This document shows positions 1 through 9,196 of a stretch of DNA of 64,000 nucleotides, piece by piece. Origin of the DNA: Chitinophagaceae bacterium (GTDB taxonomy: Bacteria; Bacteroidota; Bacteroidia; Chitinophagales; Chitinophagaceae); the NCBI GenBank assembly GCA_017307755.1, contig JAFKGQ010000009.1:434001-498000 (forward strand). Reading direction: 5' to 3'. Positions within the stretch are counted from its first letter, which is position 1. Each line of letters starts with the position of its first letter. The notes below the pieces were generated by a model. It did not search any database and had not been told where the DNA came from. It saw only the letters and a program-made list of their open reading frames with translations. Both the position numbers and the translations under genes were made by a program.

Positions 1-661
1 GGTTGCCATATCTCAGGTCGTGGTGTCCACCGCACCCGGGGAAAAGAAAACGATCCAACTTTTGGATAGCACAGTGGTCTATCTTGGTGCCGCCAGCACG
101 CTGAAATATGACGCGGGGTACAACGGCGATAACAGGCGTGTTATCCTGGAAGGAGAGGGTTATTTCGTTGTGAAACACGAAAATCCTTATCCCTTTACGG
201 TGGTGACAGGGGATCTGGCGACGGTGGATATCGGGACGGAATTCAATATACGCCACTATGCCGGCGAGGGGGCTATAGAAGTGGCGGTGGCGAGCGGCCG
301 TGTGGAGGTGCATGCTGTGCAAGACGGCAAGGAGAGCAGGCTGGCGGCTTTGAAGCAGGGGCAGCAGTTGGAGTATGATCCTGTAACGAAGAAGTCTGTT
401 AGCGTCGACCTGCCCGATACCTCGGTGATAGGTTCCTGGAGAAAGGGAGTACTTATTTTCCGGAAACGTCCCTTGAAGGAAGTGACCGATGAACTGGAAA
501 GATACTATGGGGTTAGCATCCGGTATGAACATGCGGAGCAGGCCAATATTCTACTCACAACCTTATTGGATAACCGGAGTCTGGAGGAGGCGCTGGACAT
601 CGTGATGGCGACGGCAGGAGTAAAATATGCCCGGGAAGGGAACAGGATTGTGGTGCGATAA
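1..661 (+). CDS. FecR-family anti-sigma factor, 5' end outside window (partial)
   Basis: This is the C-terminal part of a FecR-type inner-membrane anti-sigma factor that would hold an ECF sigma factor and receive the signal from an STN-bearing TonB receptor. The reading frame is open back to the first bases of the window, so the true start lies to the left. The visible part begins inside the FecR domain (VSTAPGEKKTIQLLDSTVVYL, the usual 'VSTPRG..LPDGT.VWLN' block) and continues to the C-terminal DUF4974-like domain (about the last 75 residues, from GSWRKGVLIF to NRIVVR). The STN-type susC gene follows 13 bp downstream, the normal fecR-susC arrangement. The cognate sigma gene is presumably just upstream and cannot be seen. 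Confidence 0.88.
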   Translation, partial: VAISQVVVSTAPGEKKTIQLLDSTVVYLGAASTLKYDAGYNGDNRRVILEGEGYFVVKHENPYPFTVVTGDLATVDIGTEFNIRHYAGEGAIEVAVASGRVEVHAVQDGKESRLAALKQGQQLEYDPVTKKSVSVDLPDTSVIGSWRKGVLIFRKRPLKEVTDELERYYGVSIRYEHAEQANILLTTLLDNRSLEEALDIVMATAGVKYAREGNRIVVR

Positions 662-674
662 AATAATAAAGAAT

Positions 675-3600
675 ATGAAAAAAAAGGCATTCCTCCTGCT
701 GGCCTTGTTATGCGGGATCATTTGTCTGCATGCGCAGGACACCGCCCGAAGGGCGGATGTGCATTTCAGACATATTTCTTTACAGCAGGCTTTTACCGAA
801 CTGGAAAAACAGTTCGGATTCAATTTCTCTTACAATGAGAACAATATCCGGCTGTATAGTAAAGAAGTTAATTTCTCACTAAAAGGCGCCACCATCCGGC
901 AGGTGCTTGACAGGATCTTTACAGGGAGCCCGCTGACATGGTCCCTCAAGGGCAGTCTGGTCGTACTTTTCGCGGACCCGGCGTATAAGAAGCCTGTTTC
1001 CGGGCATACGTCGGCGGAGGTGCTCACCGGCAGTCTTACGGATGCAGAGTCAGGCGAGCCTGTAAGCGGGGCCACGGTGACGGCAGGTGAGCGTACTGTC
1101 ATGACGAGTGAGGATGGCCGGTACAGACTGGCGGTGCCTGCCGGAAGTTATACGGTCAGTGTTACTCATGTTACCTATGGCACACGAGAGGTCCGGGAGC
1201 TGGAGGTATCCGCCTCTTCACCGACGGTGCTGAACCTTTCGCTGCAAAAGAATGGGTCGGCGCTGAACGAAGTGGTGGTGGTGGGTTATGGAAAACAATC
1301 CCGAAAATATTTGAGCAGCAGTATCAGCACGGTGCAAAATGAAGATTTTAACAAAGGCAATTTCAACAACCCGGCCCAGTTGCTACAGGGGAAGGTGGCA
1401 GGTCTGATCATCGCCCGTAGCGGTGATCCCAACGGTACGCCTACGATAACGCTGCGTGGCCCGTCTACGCTGCGTACCGGAGAGGCACAGGAGCCCTTTT
1501 ATGTCATCGACGGGGTAGCCGGCGCCGATGTGCGATTGGTATCTCCGGATGATATCGCCACCATCGAGGTGTTGAAAGATGCGTCCGCCACGGCCATTTA
1601 TGGCACCCGTGCTTCCAATGGCGTGATCATTATCACGACCAAAAAAGGGAAGTTAGCGCAGACGCTGATCAGCTATGACGGCTATGTATCGGCGGAGCAG
1701 ATAGCGCGGAAAATAAAAATGATGGATGCTGTTCAGTTGAAGGACTACCTGAAGAAGAACAACCTGGCCCTCGATCCTTCTGATGACCAGGGCGCCAATA
1801 CGGATTGGCAGAAAGAGGTTGCTCAGACGGCGGTTTCACAAAATCACCACTTTTCCCTCAGTGGCGGCACCAGCGGTATGACCTATAATGCGGCCGTCAA
1901 TTATCTGAACAGCAAGGGCATCCTAAAAAACACGGGGATGAACCGGCTGATCGGTCGTATCAATGTCGACCAGCGGGCTCTCAACAATCATCTGAGGTTA
2001 GGTTTCTCGGTCGGCTCATCCGCGACGAATTCGGACCTACTGCCCGACCAGAACATTATCCTTTACAATATGCTGCGATACCTGCCCACCGTGCCTGTAA
2101 AAAAGGCAGATGGCACGTACACCGAAAACCTGCAGCGGGTGCAGTATTATAATCCCGTAGCCCTGCAGAACAACGCCTGGCAGCAACTGAAGAACAGGAT
2201 CACCACGCTGAATGGAACGGTCCAGGTGATATTGCCATTTGGCTTCAAATACGATCTCAGTCTTACTTCACAGACCGAGCAGGACAATGGCGGGATCTAT
2301 TATACCAGCAAGTATACGCTGAAGACCGGGGTCAATGGGCAAGCTTACCGATCATCCTACCAGAGCTCGCGCAAGATGATAGAAACCTTTCTGACCTTTG
2401 ACAAGAGCATGGGTGACCATACGATCAATGCACTGGCGGGATATAGCTGGCAAGAAGATGTTACGGGGGATGGCTTTCAAGCCAGCAACCAGAACTTTCC
2501 GACAGATGACCTCGGCTATACTAACATTGGGCTGGGGAGCCCTATCGGCAATTACCGGACGGACTGGGGTACGGACAATTATCAAAAACTGCGGCTCATT
2601 TCTTTTTATGGCCGGGCTAAATACGATTTCAAACGCCGTTATCTCCTGCAGTTGTCTCTTCGCAGGGATGCCTCCTCTGCTTTTGGGGTAAACAATCGCT
2701 GGGCGACCTTTCCTTCTGCTTCCTTCGCCTGGCGGGTCATCGACGAGTCTTTTCTGCAACACCAGGCGCTGTTTAACGACTTGAAGTGGCGGATAAGCTA
2801 TGGTGTCACGGGGAACTCGCTTGGATTTGACCCCCTGATCTCGAAGGTACAGTATGGTTCGGCGGGCACTTTTTATTATAACGGTTCCTTTGTAAACGGT
2901 ATCGGGCCTACCCAGAATTCCAACCCCAACCTGAAATGGGAAAAAACAGCCATGTTTAATACGGGGATCGACTTTTCAATGTTTAAAGGCCGGTTCACCG
3001 GCAGTGTGGAATACTACTACAAACATACCAGTGATCTTATCTGGTATTACCCGGTGTCTACCATCCAATACTTTGTCAATACGTTTACGGCCAATGTGGG
3101 ATCGATCTCTAACAAGGGGATTGAGGTGACGCTGGAGGCTACCCCTGTGAAGTCGGCGAACTTTAAGTGGGTGAGCTCGTTTAACCTTTCGCATAATAAG
3201 AACCGGCTGGTATCCTTGTCCAACAACGTGTTTAAATTAGATTCCATATTTGAGGTATCTCCCGGGGGGCAGGGGCAGACCGGCTCTTATGTACAAATAC
3301 TGAAATCGGGCTATCCGGTGGGGCAATTCTTTACGTTTAAATATGCCGGAAAGGATGATCAGGGCGTGACCCAATTCTATGACAAGAGCGGCAAGATCAC
3401 CAGTGCGCCAAAGAACTTTGTCGACTACTATTATGCCGGGAATGCGCAGCCCAAGCTACAGATCGGCTGGGGAAATACATTTAGCTACAAACGCTGGGAC
3501 CTGAATGTTTTTGTAAGGAGCTCGCTGGGGGCCAGGATCATGAATGCGACCTTAGCCGACCTGAACAGACCGGACCAGGTGACCAACTATAACCTACCTG

Positions 3601-3941
3601 TCTTTTCGACGCAGGAGTCGCCAAAGGATATCAGCGCTTATATCTATTCTGACCGGTACGTGGAAAGCGGCGCTTATCTGAGACTGGACAATGTCACTCT
3701 TGGATATAACTTCCCTTCCTTTTTTAGGGGTATGCGTTCGATGCGGGTATATGTCTCCGGGAATAACCTGGCAGTGATCACCGGTTACCGCGGTATCGAT
3801 CCGGAAGTATCGCTGGGTGCACCGCTGAGCGGAGCGACTGCCGGGGTGACCGGCGGGGCCGGACTTGCTCCGGGCGTCGACAACAAAGACTATTATCCCC
3901 GTACCCGGGCCTTTTTGCTGGGTCTGAGTGTTAACTTTTAA
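675..3941 (+). CDS. SusC/RagA-family TonB-dependent receptor with N-terminal STN domain
   Basis: A 1088-residue outer-membrane TonB-dependent transporter of the SusC family. The ATG at 675 is preferred over an upstream in-frame one at 627 because it starts a clean signal peptide (MKKKAFLLLALLCG...LHAQ) and does not overlap fecR. Domains in order: an STN (secretin/TonB short N-terminal) domain at about residues 25-95, a carboxypeptidase-regulatory-like beta-sandwich at about 115-195, the SusC hallmark LNEVVVVGYG followed by the plug, with the family motif ATAIYGTRASNGVIIITTKKG, then a beta-barrel ending in an aromatic residue (LLGLSVNF). The STN domain normally contacts FecR and so makes this a signal-transducing transporter. 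SusD follows 11 bp downstream. The substrate cannot be inferred because no degradative enzyme is adjacent. Confidence 0.95.
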   Translation: MKKKAFLLLALLCGIICLHAQDTARRADVHFRHISLQQAFTELEKQFGFNFSYNENNIRLYSKEVNFSLKGATIRQVLDRIFTGSPLTWSLKGSLVVLFADPAYKKPVSGHTSAEVLTGSLTDAESGEPVSGATVTAGERTVMTSEDGRYRLAVPAGSYTVSVTHVTYGTREVRELEVSASSPTVLNLSLQKNGSALNEVVVVGYGKQSRKYLSSSISTVQNEDFNKGNFNNPAQLLQGKVAGLIIARSGDPNGTPTITLRGPSTLRTGEAQEPFYVIDGVAGADVRLVSPDDIATIEVLKDASATAIYGTRASNGVIIITTKKGKLAQTLISYDGYVSAEQIARKIKMMDAVQLKDYLKKNNLALDPSDDQGANTDWQKEVAQTAVSQNHHFSLSGGTSGMTYNAAVNYLNSKGILKNTGMNRLIGRINVDQRALNNHLRLGFSVGSSATNSDLLPDQNIILYNMLRYLPTVPVKKADGTYTENLQRVQYYNPVALQNNAWQQLKNRITTLNGTVQVILPFGFKYDLSLTSQTEQDNGGIYYTSKYTLKTGVNGQAYRSSYQSSRKMIETFLTFDKSMGDHTINALAGYSWQEDVTGDGFQASNQNFPTDDLGYTNIGLGSPIGNYRTDWGTDNYQKLRLISFYGRAKYDFKRRYLLQLSLRRDASSAFGVNNRWATFPSASFAWRVIDESFLQHQALFNDLKWRISYGVTGNSLGFDPLISKVQYGSAGTFYYNGSFVNGIGPTQNSNPNLKWEKTAMFNTGIDFSMFKGRFTGSVEYYYKHTSDLIWYYPVSTIQYFVNTFTANVGSISNKGIEVTLEATPVKSANFKWVSSFNLSHNKNRLVSLSNNVFKLDSIFEVSPGGQGQTGSYVQILKSGYPVGQFFTFKYAGKDDQGVTQFYDKSGKITSAPKNFVDYYYAGNAQPKLQIGWGNTFSYKRWDLNVFVRSSLGARIMNATLADLNRPDQVTNYNLPVFSTQESPKDISAYIYSDRYVESGAYLRLDNVTLGYNFPSFFRGMRSMRVYVSGNNLAVITGYRGIDPEVSLGAPLSGATAGVTGGAGLAPGVDNKDYYPRTRAFLLGLSVNF

Positions 3942-3952
3942 AAACTAAAATT

Positions 3953-5533
3953 ATGAAAAGGGCTCTTTGCGATATCATGATACTCGCAGGCAGCTTGTTT
4001 TTTTTGGATGCCTGCACCAAGACGGACGTACCGGTGGAAAACGCGCTGACCCCACAGAATTTTCCTACAACGGACCAACAATATATTCTTGCTGCCGGCC
4101 CTGCTTATACGAACTTCAGGGGCAACTGGTGCACCTCCTACTGGCAGGCGCAAACCCTTAGCACCGACGAGGCTATCCTACCCAGTCGCGCGGGTGGATG
4201 GTATGACGGTGGCCGTTATCAGCAGATGCACTATCATTCCTGGACGCCGGACAACCCCATTGTGGGGGATACCTGGAGCTGGGGTTTTGGGACGATCAGC
4301 GTCTGCAATCAAATATTGTCCCTTTTTGCGGCCTCGCAGAGCAGTCCTGCCAAGGTGCAGATTGTTGCGGAAATAAAGACGCTGCGGGCCATGATGTTCT
4401 TTTTTATGATGGACTTGTATGGGAATATTCCCGTGTCTACCACCTTTGGGGATACGGCAAAGCCCGTCCAAAAAAACCGTCAGCAGGTGTTTGATTTTGT
4501 CGAGAGCGAAGTAAAGGCTGCTTTGCCTGCGTTGAGTCATGCGACGGACGCGACCGTATATGGAAGGCCCAATGTTTATACGGCCTATGCCCTTTTGGCC
4601 AAGATGTACCTGAACTCGGAGGTCTTTACAGGAAAGGCCCGGTATGACGATGCCGTGACTGTTTGCGACAGCATCATTCAGTCGGGGAAGTATCTGCTGG
4701 CCGACGACTATGCCAAGATGTTCTACCCGGATAATGGACCGCAGACAAAGGAGTTTATTTTTGCTATTCCGTATGATCATGCGCTTGCGCTGGGAGAACA
4801 ATTCAACTGGTATTCCCTGCATCCGGCTCTTGCGGCGAAATATGGTCTTTCCTACCGTCTGAGCAATCCTGTAAGCACCATACCGTCCTATTATGCCCAG
4901 TTCGACGACTCCAACGACGTGCGGACGGCGCTGTGGCTGACAGGCAAGCAGTATGATTTTGCGGGCAACCCCATTATCATACACACTACCAAAGTGGGGC
5001 TGGATAATACCTATACGGGAGCCGACGGCAGCACGCCGATGGACTACCAATTGAATTTCACCCCGGACGTTACTTTGCGGGATGTAGCCAAGTTCGAGGT
5101 CGGCGGTGATGAGCTGGGTAAGGCGAAAGGTATCCGGAATATCAAGTATTATCCCGACCAAACGGCTACCGACCGCAATCAAAGCAATGACGTGCCTGTG
5201 TTTCGTTATGCTGACATCCTGTTGATGAAGGCGGAGTCTTTGTTAAGAGGGGCTGCTCCTACCTATGGCGAATCGGCGTTGTCGCTGGTGAATGAGCTGA
5301 GGAGTAAAAGAAAGGCGACTACGCTGACCTCGGTGGATCTGCCGGCGATGTTGAAGGAAAGGGCGCTAGAGCTGAACTGGGAGAACTGGAGGAGGAATGA
5401 TCTTATCCGGTACGGAAAGTTCGAAGACAGCTGGGGATATAAGACCGATGCAAACACCTATAAACGCATATTTCCCATACCATCCGGGGAAAGGATATTG
5501 AATCCCGCGCTGGAGCAGAATCAGGGATACTGA
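3953..5533 (+). CDS. SusD/RagB-family nutrient-binding outer-membrane lipoprotein
   Basis: A 526-residue SusD-type surface lipoprotein that would form the lid on the preceding SusC. The signal peptide ends in a lipobox, FLDAC, with Cys21 the predicted lipidated residue, followed by T-K. The N-terminal half has the TPR-rich SusD-like pattern (TLRAMMFFFMMDLYGNIP), and the C-terminal part has the usual RYADILLMKAE...ALSLVNELRSKR...LKERALELNWENWRRNDLIRYGKF series of SusD. Length and organisation are normal. It starts 11 bp after susC and is very likely translated from the same message. Binding specificity is not predictable from sequence alone. Confidence 0.95.
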   Translation: MKRALCDIMILAGSLFFLDACTKTDVPVENALTPQNFPTTDQQYILAAGPAYTNFRGNWCTSYWQAQTLSTDEAILPSRAGGWYDGGRYQQMHYHSWTPDNPIVGDTWSWGFGTISVCNQILSLFAASQSSPAKVQIVAEIKTLRAMMFFFMMDLYGNIPVSTTFGDTAKPVQKNRQQVFDFVESEVKAALPALSHATDATVYGRPNVYTAYALLAKMYLNSEVFTGKARYDDAVTVCDSIIQSGKYLLADDYAKMFYPDNGPQTKEFIFAIPYDHALALGEQFNWYSLHPALAAKYGLSYRLSNPVSTIPSYYAQFDDSNDVRTALWLTGKQYDFAGNPIIIHTTKVGLDNTYTGADGSTPMDYQLNFTPDVTLRDVAKFEVGGDELGKAKGIRNIKYYPDQTATDRNQSNDVPVFRYADILLMKAESLLRGAAPTYGESALSLVNELRSKRKATTLTSVDLPAMLKERALELNWENWRRNDLIRYGKFEDSWGYKTDANTYKRIFPIPSGERILNPALEQNQGY

Positions 5534-5669
5534 TCTTTATCTGTAGGGGCGGCGCGGATTTTTTTTTATTTTCAATAGTACAGGCTGTCCATTTTTTACT
5601 CATATGGTGCGATGGTCCGACGGCAGCCCTCAAACTGCCTTAAAGAACGGGTCATCGGAGTATTACCGT

Positions 5670-8087
5670 ATGCGACAGAAGTCTCTTTACACCTGGCCGT
5701 GGTGGCTGGTAAGCACCCTTTTATTCTTTTTTTCAGCGGTTGTCATTCCCGCCCGCGGACAGGACAAATATTTTAGTGTTAGTGGTACGGGTTATTATGA
5801 CGATCATGCCATTATCAGTATCAATGCGGACGGCAGCAATCCTCAAATGTTGTATGACGTCACTGCGCAACTGAGCAATATCCCTCCTTCGGGCGCCATG
5901 ATCCCCTACCAAGGGCTGCTGTATGGCACCTTCGGGGGTGGGTTTTCCAGCTACACCGATGGATTTCTGTATTCCTTCGACCCGGTGGCGGCTAACTTTT
6001 CGATATTGTATGCGCTCAATGGAGGGAACGACGGGACTTTGAGTGCCGGCGGCGGGCAGCTTATCGCGTATCCCAATGGCAAGTTATATGGTGCAGCCGG
6101 CGGCGGAGGAGCCACCGGCTGGGGGACCATCTATTCATGGGATCCTGTAACGAACAGTTTTTCGATATGCGCCGATCTGCCTGGAACGGGTGGGGGCTGC
6201 TGCGAAACCGTTACTCCGCTGACTTTTTACAACTATAAGCTGTATGGGGACAATGCTTATGGCGGGGCTTTTGGCAATGGGTATCTCTATTGCTTTGATC
6301 CGCGTACGAACACGGTCAAAGTTTTGTATGATTTCCCCAGCCGAACTCAGCTGAACTCGCCTATGATCGTCTACAATAATAAGCTGTATGGTATCCAACA
6401 GAACGCGGGGCCCTATAATGCGGGGCTTATTTTCTCGTATGATGCCGTGGGTGGATTTCAGCCGGTGTACAGTTTCGACAAAGTGCATGGCTCCCGACCA
6501 TACCAGATCCTGGGTTATCAGGGGAAACTTTATGGCGTCTGTAATTCCGGCGGCGCCAAAAATGCCGGGACGATCTTTTCTTTTGATCTGGCTACCGGCA
6601 AGGCTGTCGACCTGTACGACTTTAAAAATTCCATTCGTAATGTGGTGGGAATTGTTATCGACAGTTCTTCGGGTATCATGAGCGGTTTTACCTCCAGTGG
6701 AGGTCCTTCGAATAACGGTGTATTCTTTCAATTCAATCTTGCCACCCATCAGCTCACCTCCTTTGATATGGGTTCTGCAGGCCCCGCTGCGCAAGGCATT
6801 ACCTTTGTGCCTGGCACTGGGGGTACGACCGCCCAGACGGTCAGTTTTAACGCACTCCCTGTCAAGACTTATGGAGATCCGGACTTTTCTGCCGGGGTGA
6901 CGGTGAGCTCGGGTCTGCCGATCACCTATACCAGCAGCAATTTGAATGTCGCCTGGACGAATGGTGATCAGATCCATATCGTGGGCGCCGGAACTACTAC
7001 CATTACGGCTAGTCAGGCAGGTAATGCCGTGTATGCGTCCCAATCCGTCAGCCAAACGCTGACCGTCAGCCAGGCCGGCCTCCTTATTGGAGTCAGGGAT
7101 ACCGTCCTGCATCAGGGAGACGCTGTTCCGTCGTTTGTGCTGACGTATGCCGGCTTTGTCAATGGAGACACGGCGAGCTCACTGCTTACGCCGCCGGTGG
7201 CTGTGACTACGGCGAATGGCAGCTCTCCTCCGGGCCCATATCCTATCACCGTGAGCGGGGCAACGTCGGGCAATTACAACATCACCTACCAGCCCGGGGT
7301 ATTGACGGTGATCGGCCCGGCGCAGCATATCCAGTTCACCGACACGCTGAAAACTTATGGGGATGTGGATTTTGCTACGGCCACGGTGAATACCGGTCTG
7401 CCATTGACCTATGCCAGCAGCAATTCAGCGGTGGCCACCATTACGTCCGACAACAAGATCCATATCACCGGAGCCGGACGGGACACCCTCACTATCAGCC
7501 AGGCCGGCAACTCCGAGTATGGTTACACCAGTATTTCCAAAGTGCTGACTGTCCTGCCGGCTACGCTGACCATTGCCGTCAACAATACCACCGGAATCTA
7601 TCGTCAAAGTATACCTGCTTTTAGCGCGACCTATACCGGTCTGACGGGCGGCGATACCCCCGAGAGCCTGCAGACCATATTCAGCAGCACCGGGACGGAA
7701 GCCGGTGCGCAGCCTGGCGCCTATCTTATTTATGCCGTGGCGATACGGCATCAGGATTCCATCAATTACAACATCATTGCCAATCAGCCCGGCACCTTGC
7801 TGATCTATCCGGCGGCGGGCAATAAGAATAACCTGGATGCCTGGTTTAGCGGTCCGGGCAGTCTCCAGGTGGCCGTCTTCGCCACCCAACAGACATCGCC
7901 TGGTCAGCAAGTGGGCCTCAAGGTATTTGATGTGACGGGGCGGCCCTGTCTGAACACACAGCTCAGCCTGACCTGGGGTTTTAACACTTTTAGTATCCCT
8001 ATATCCAACATGCCTGCTGGTGTCTATATCGTGCAGATATCCGGGAAAGGGATACAACTAAGTAAAACGATCACCAAACTTTTATAA
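5670..8087 (+). CDS. T9SS-targeted surface protein with GloVer and MBG repeats
   Basis: An 805-residue secreted repeat protein. The ATG at 5670 begins a plausible signal peptide ending ...PARGQ; an earlier in-frame ATG at 5604 would add 22 hydrophilic residues and is less likely. Six GloVer-type tandem repeats (pattern KLYG...GG....GtIFSfD) run from about residue 80 to 368 and suggest a propeller-like fold. Then come an Ig-like repeat (391-466, SFNALPVKTYGDPDF), an MBG domain (470-547), a second Ig-like repeat (552-628) and a second MBG-like domain (632-713). The last about 70 residues (VFDVTGRPC...GVYIVQISGKG..LSKTITKLL) match a type A T9SS C-terminal sorting domain, so the protein should be exported by T9SS and anchored or released at the surface. 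The next gene encodes a PorV-like protein. The exact job (adhesin or binding protein) is not known. Confidence 0.85.
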   Translation: MRQKSLYTWPWWLVSTLLFFFSAVVIPARGQDKYFSVSGTGYYDDHAIISINADGSNPQMLYDVTAQLSNIPPSGAMIPYQGLLYGTFGGGFSSYTDGFLYSFDPVAANFSILYALNGGNDGTLSAGGGQLIAYPNGKLYGAAGGGGATGWGTIYSWDPVTNSFSICADLPGTGGGCCETVTPLTFYNYKLYGDNAYGGAFGNGYLYCFDPRTNTVKVLYDFPSRTQLNSPMIVYNNKLYGIQQNAGPYNAGLIFSYDAVGGFQPVYSFDKVHGSRPYQILGYQGKLYGVCNSGGAKNAGTIFSFDLATGKAVDLYDFKNSIRNVVGIVIDSSSGIMSGFTSSGGPSNNGVFFQFNLATHQLTSFDMGSAGPAAQGITFVPGTGGTTAQTVSFNALPVKTYGDPDFSAGVTVSSGLPITYTSSNLNVAWTNGDQIHIVGAGTTTITASQAGNAVYASQSVSQTLTVSQAGLLIGVRDTVLHQGDAVPSFVLTYAGFVNGDTASSLLTPPVAVTTANGSSPPGPYPITVSGATSGNYNITYQPGVLTVIGPAQHIQFTDTLKTYGDVDFATATVNTGLPLTYASSNSAVATITSDNKIHITGAGRDTLTISQAGNSEYGYTSISKVLTVLPATLTIAVNNTTGIYRQSIPAFSATYTGLTGGDTPESLQTIFSSTGTEAGAQPGAYLIYAVAIRHQDSINYNIIANQPGTLLIYPAAGNKNNLDAWFSGPGSLQVAVFATQQTSPGQQVGLKVFDVTGRPCLNTQLSLTWGFNTFSIPISNMPAGVYIVQISGKGIQLSKTITKLL

Positions 8088-8097
8088 CCAACGAAAC

Positions 8098-9192
8098 GTG
8101 AACAAGCGTATTTTCTTTTCATGGGGTCTGTTGGCCTGTCTGCTTGTGGCGGCCCGCGTAGCGTCTGCGCAGGGTACGGTCAATATGGCGACGTCGGCAG
8201 TCCCATTCTTACGGATCAATCCCGATGCGCGGGGCGGAGGAATGGGGGAGCTGGGTATTGCTACTACGCCGGACGCCTCTTCCGGGTTATACAATACAGC
8301 CAAGCTGCCATTTACCCCTGCCCGTTCAGGCGTGTCCATCAACTATGCGCCCTGGCTGCGCGACATCGTACAAGGAATGTACCTATTGCAGGCCTCGGGG
8401 TATCATCGGCTGGATACGCTGCAGGCGATAGCTGCCGGCGTCCGCTATTTCAATCTGGGCGATGCCTCGGTGACCGACTTTAGCGGCACCCATCTGCAAA
8501 CGTCGCAACCCCGGGAATTCGCGCTGGATATAGCCTATTCCCGAAAGTTAGCGGCTTCTTTTTCGCTGGCCCTTGGTCTGAGGTATATCAATTCGCGTCT
8601 GGTCAGCGGGAGCGTCGGAGGATCGACCTATCAGTCGGGACAGGCTTTTGCCGCCGACGTCTCTCTCTTTTGGGATCGGGTGGATAGGGACGGCCGGGGT
8701 TTCTCCGTGGGGTTGTCCGCTACCAACCTGGGTACGAAGATCGGTTATACCGACGGCGCCGGCAGCAAAGATTATCTTCCGGCCAACCTGGGTATCGGGC
8801 TTGCCTATACGTTTGTCTTCAATGATCAGAACAAGCTGCAGCTGGGTCTGGATGCGAACAAGCTGCTGGCGCCCGGCAGTCCCAGGGATTCCGCCGCGCT
8901 GCAAACGTATCATTCCTATTCGATCCCCGGCAGCTGGGCAAGGTCCTTTGATAATGCCGGCTATGGTTTGTCGGGAGGAGGCGAGTATAATTATGACAAC
9001 CTGCTGTTCCTGCGGGCCGGCTACCACTGGGAAGATAAGACACGGGGAAACCAGAACTATCTCACCGCCGGAGTGGGGCTCCGGTATGGCCTTTTCGAGC
9101 TGAACTTCTCCTATATAGCTCCTTCTTCGGGCGGCACAGGCAGGATCCCCCTGTCCAATACCTATAAATTCGGGCTTTCCATCAATAAATGA
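8098..9192 (+). CDS. porV-like: PorV-like (PorV/PorQ family) T9SS outer-membrane protein
   Basis: A 364-residue FadL-like outer-membrane beta-barrel of the PorV/PorQ family. PorV (LptO) carries T9SS cargo from the translocon to the sortase that removes the C-terminal domain. The start is GTG at 8098, immediately after the previous stop, and gives a signal peptide MNKRIFFSWGLLACLLVAARVASAQ. Family features visible are AVPFLRINPDARGGGMGELG near the N-terminus, SINYAPWLR, GVRYFNLGD, EFALDIAYSRKL, FAADVSLFWD, LGLDANKLL and an end in SNTYKFGLSINK. It sits 10 bp after the T9SS-tagged GloVer/MBG gene and 4 bp before an Oar-like receptor, so it looks like a cargo-associated copy rather than the housekeeping porU-porV pair. 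It could instead be a PorQ-type paralogue; the PorV assignment rests on remembered family sequence. Confidence 0.85.
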   Translation: MNKRIFFSWGLLACLLVAARVASAQGTVNMATSAVPFLRINPDARGGGMGELGIATTPDASSGLYNTAKLPFTPARSGVSINYAPWLRDIVQGMYLLQASGYHRLDTLQAIAAGVRYFNLGDASVTDFSGTHLQTSQPREFALDIAYSRKLAASFSLALGLRYINSRLVSGSVGGSTYQSGQAFAADVSLFWDRVDRDGRGFSVGLSATNLGTKIGYTDGAGSKDYLPANLGIGLAYTFVFNDQNKLQLGLDANKLLAPGSPRDSAALQTYHSYSIPGSWARSFDNAGYGLSGGGEYNYDNLLFLRAGYHWEDKTRGNQNYLTAGVGLRYGLFELNFSYIAPSSGGTGRIPLSNTYKFGLSINK

Positions 9193-9196
9193 TCTT

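Noticed and set aside
4178..5182. 334-codon open frame on the minus strand
   Set aside because: Antisense to susD with no family features; a shadow of the sense gene.
5622..5639. GGCAG...CTGCC hairpin between susD and the GloVer gene
   Set aside because: A 5-bp stem without a following T-run; not distinguishable from chance.
6135..7112. 325-codon open frame on the minus strand
   Set aside because: Antisense to the clear GloVer and Ig-like repeats of the T9SS client.
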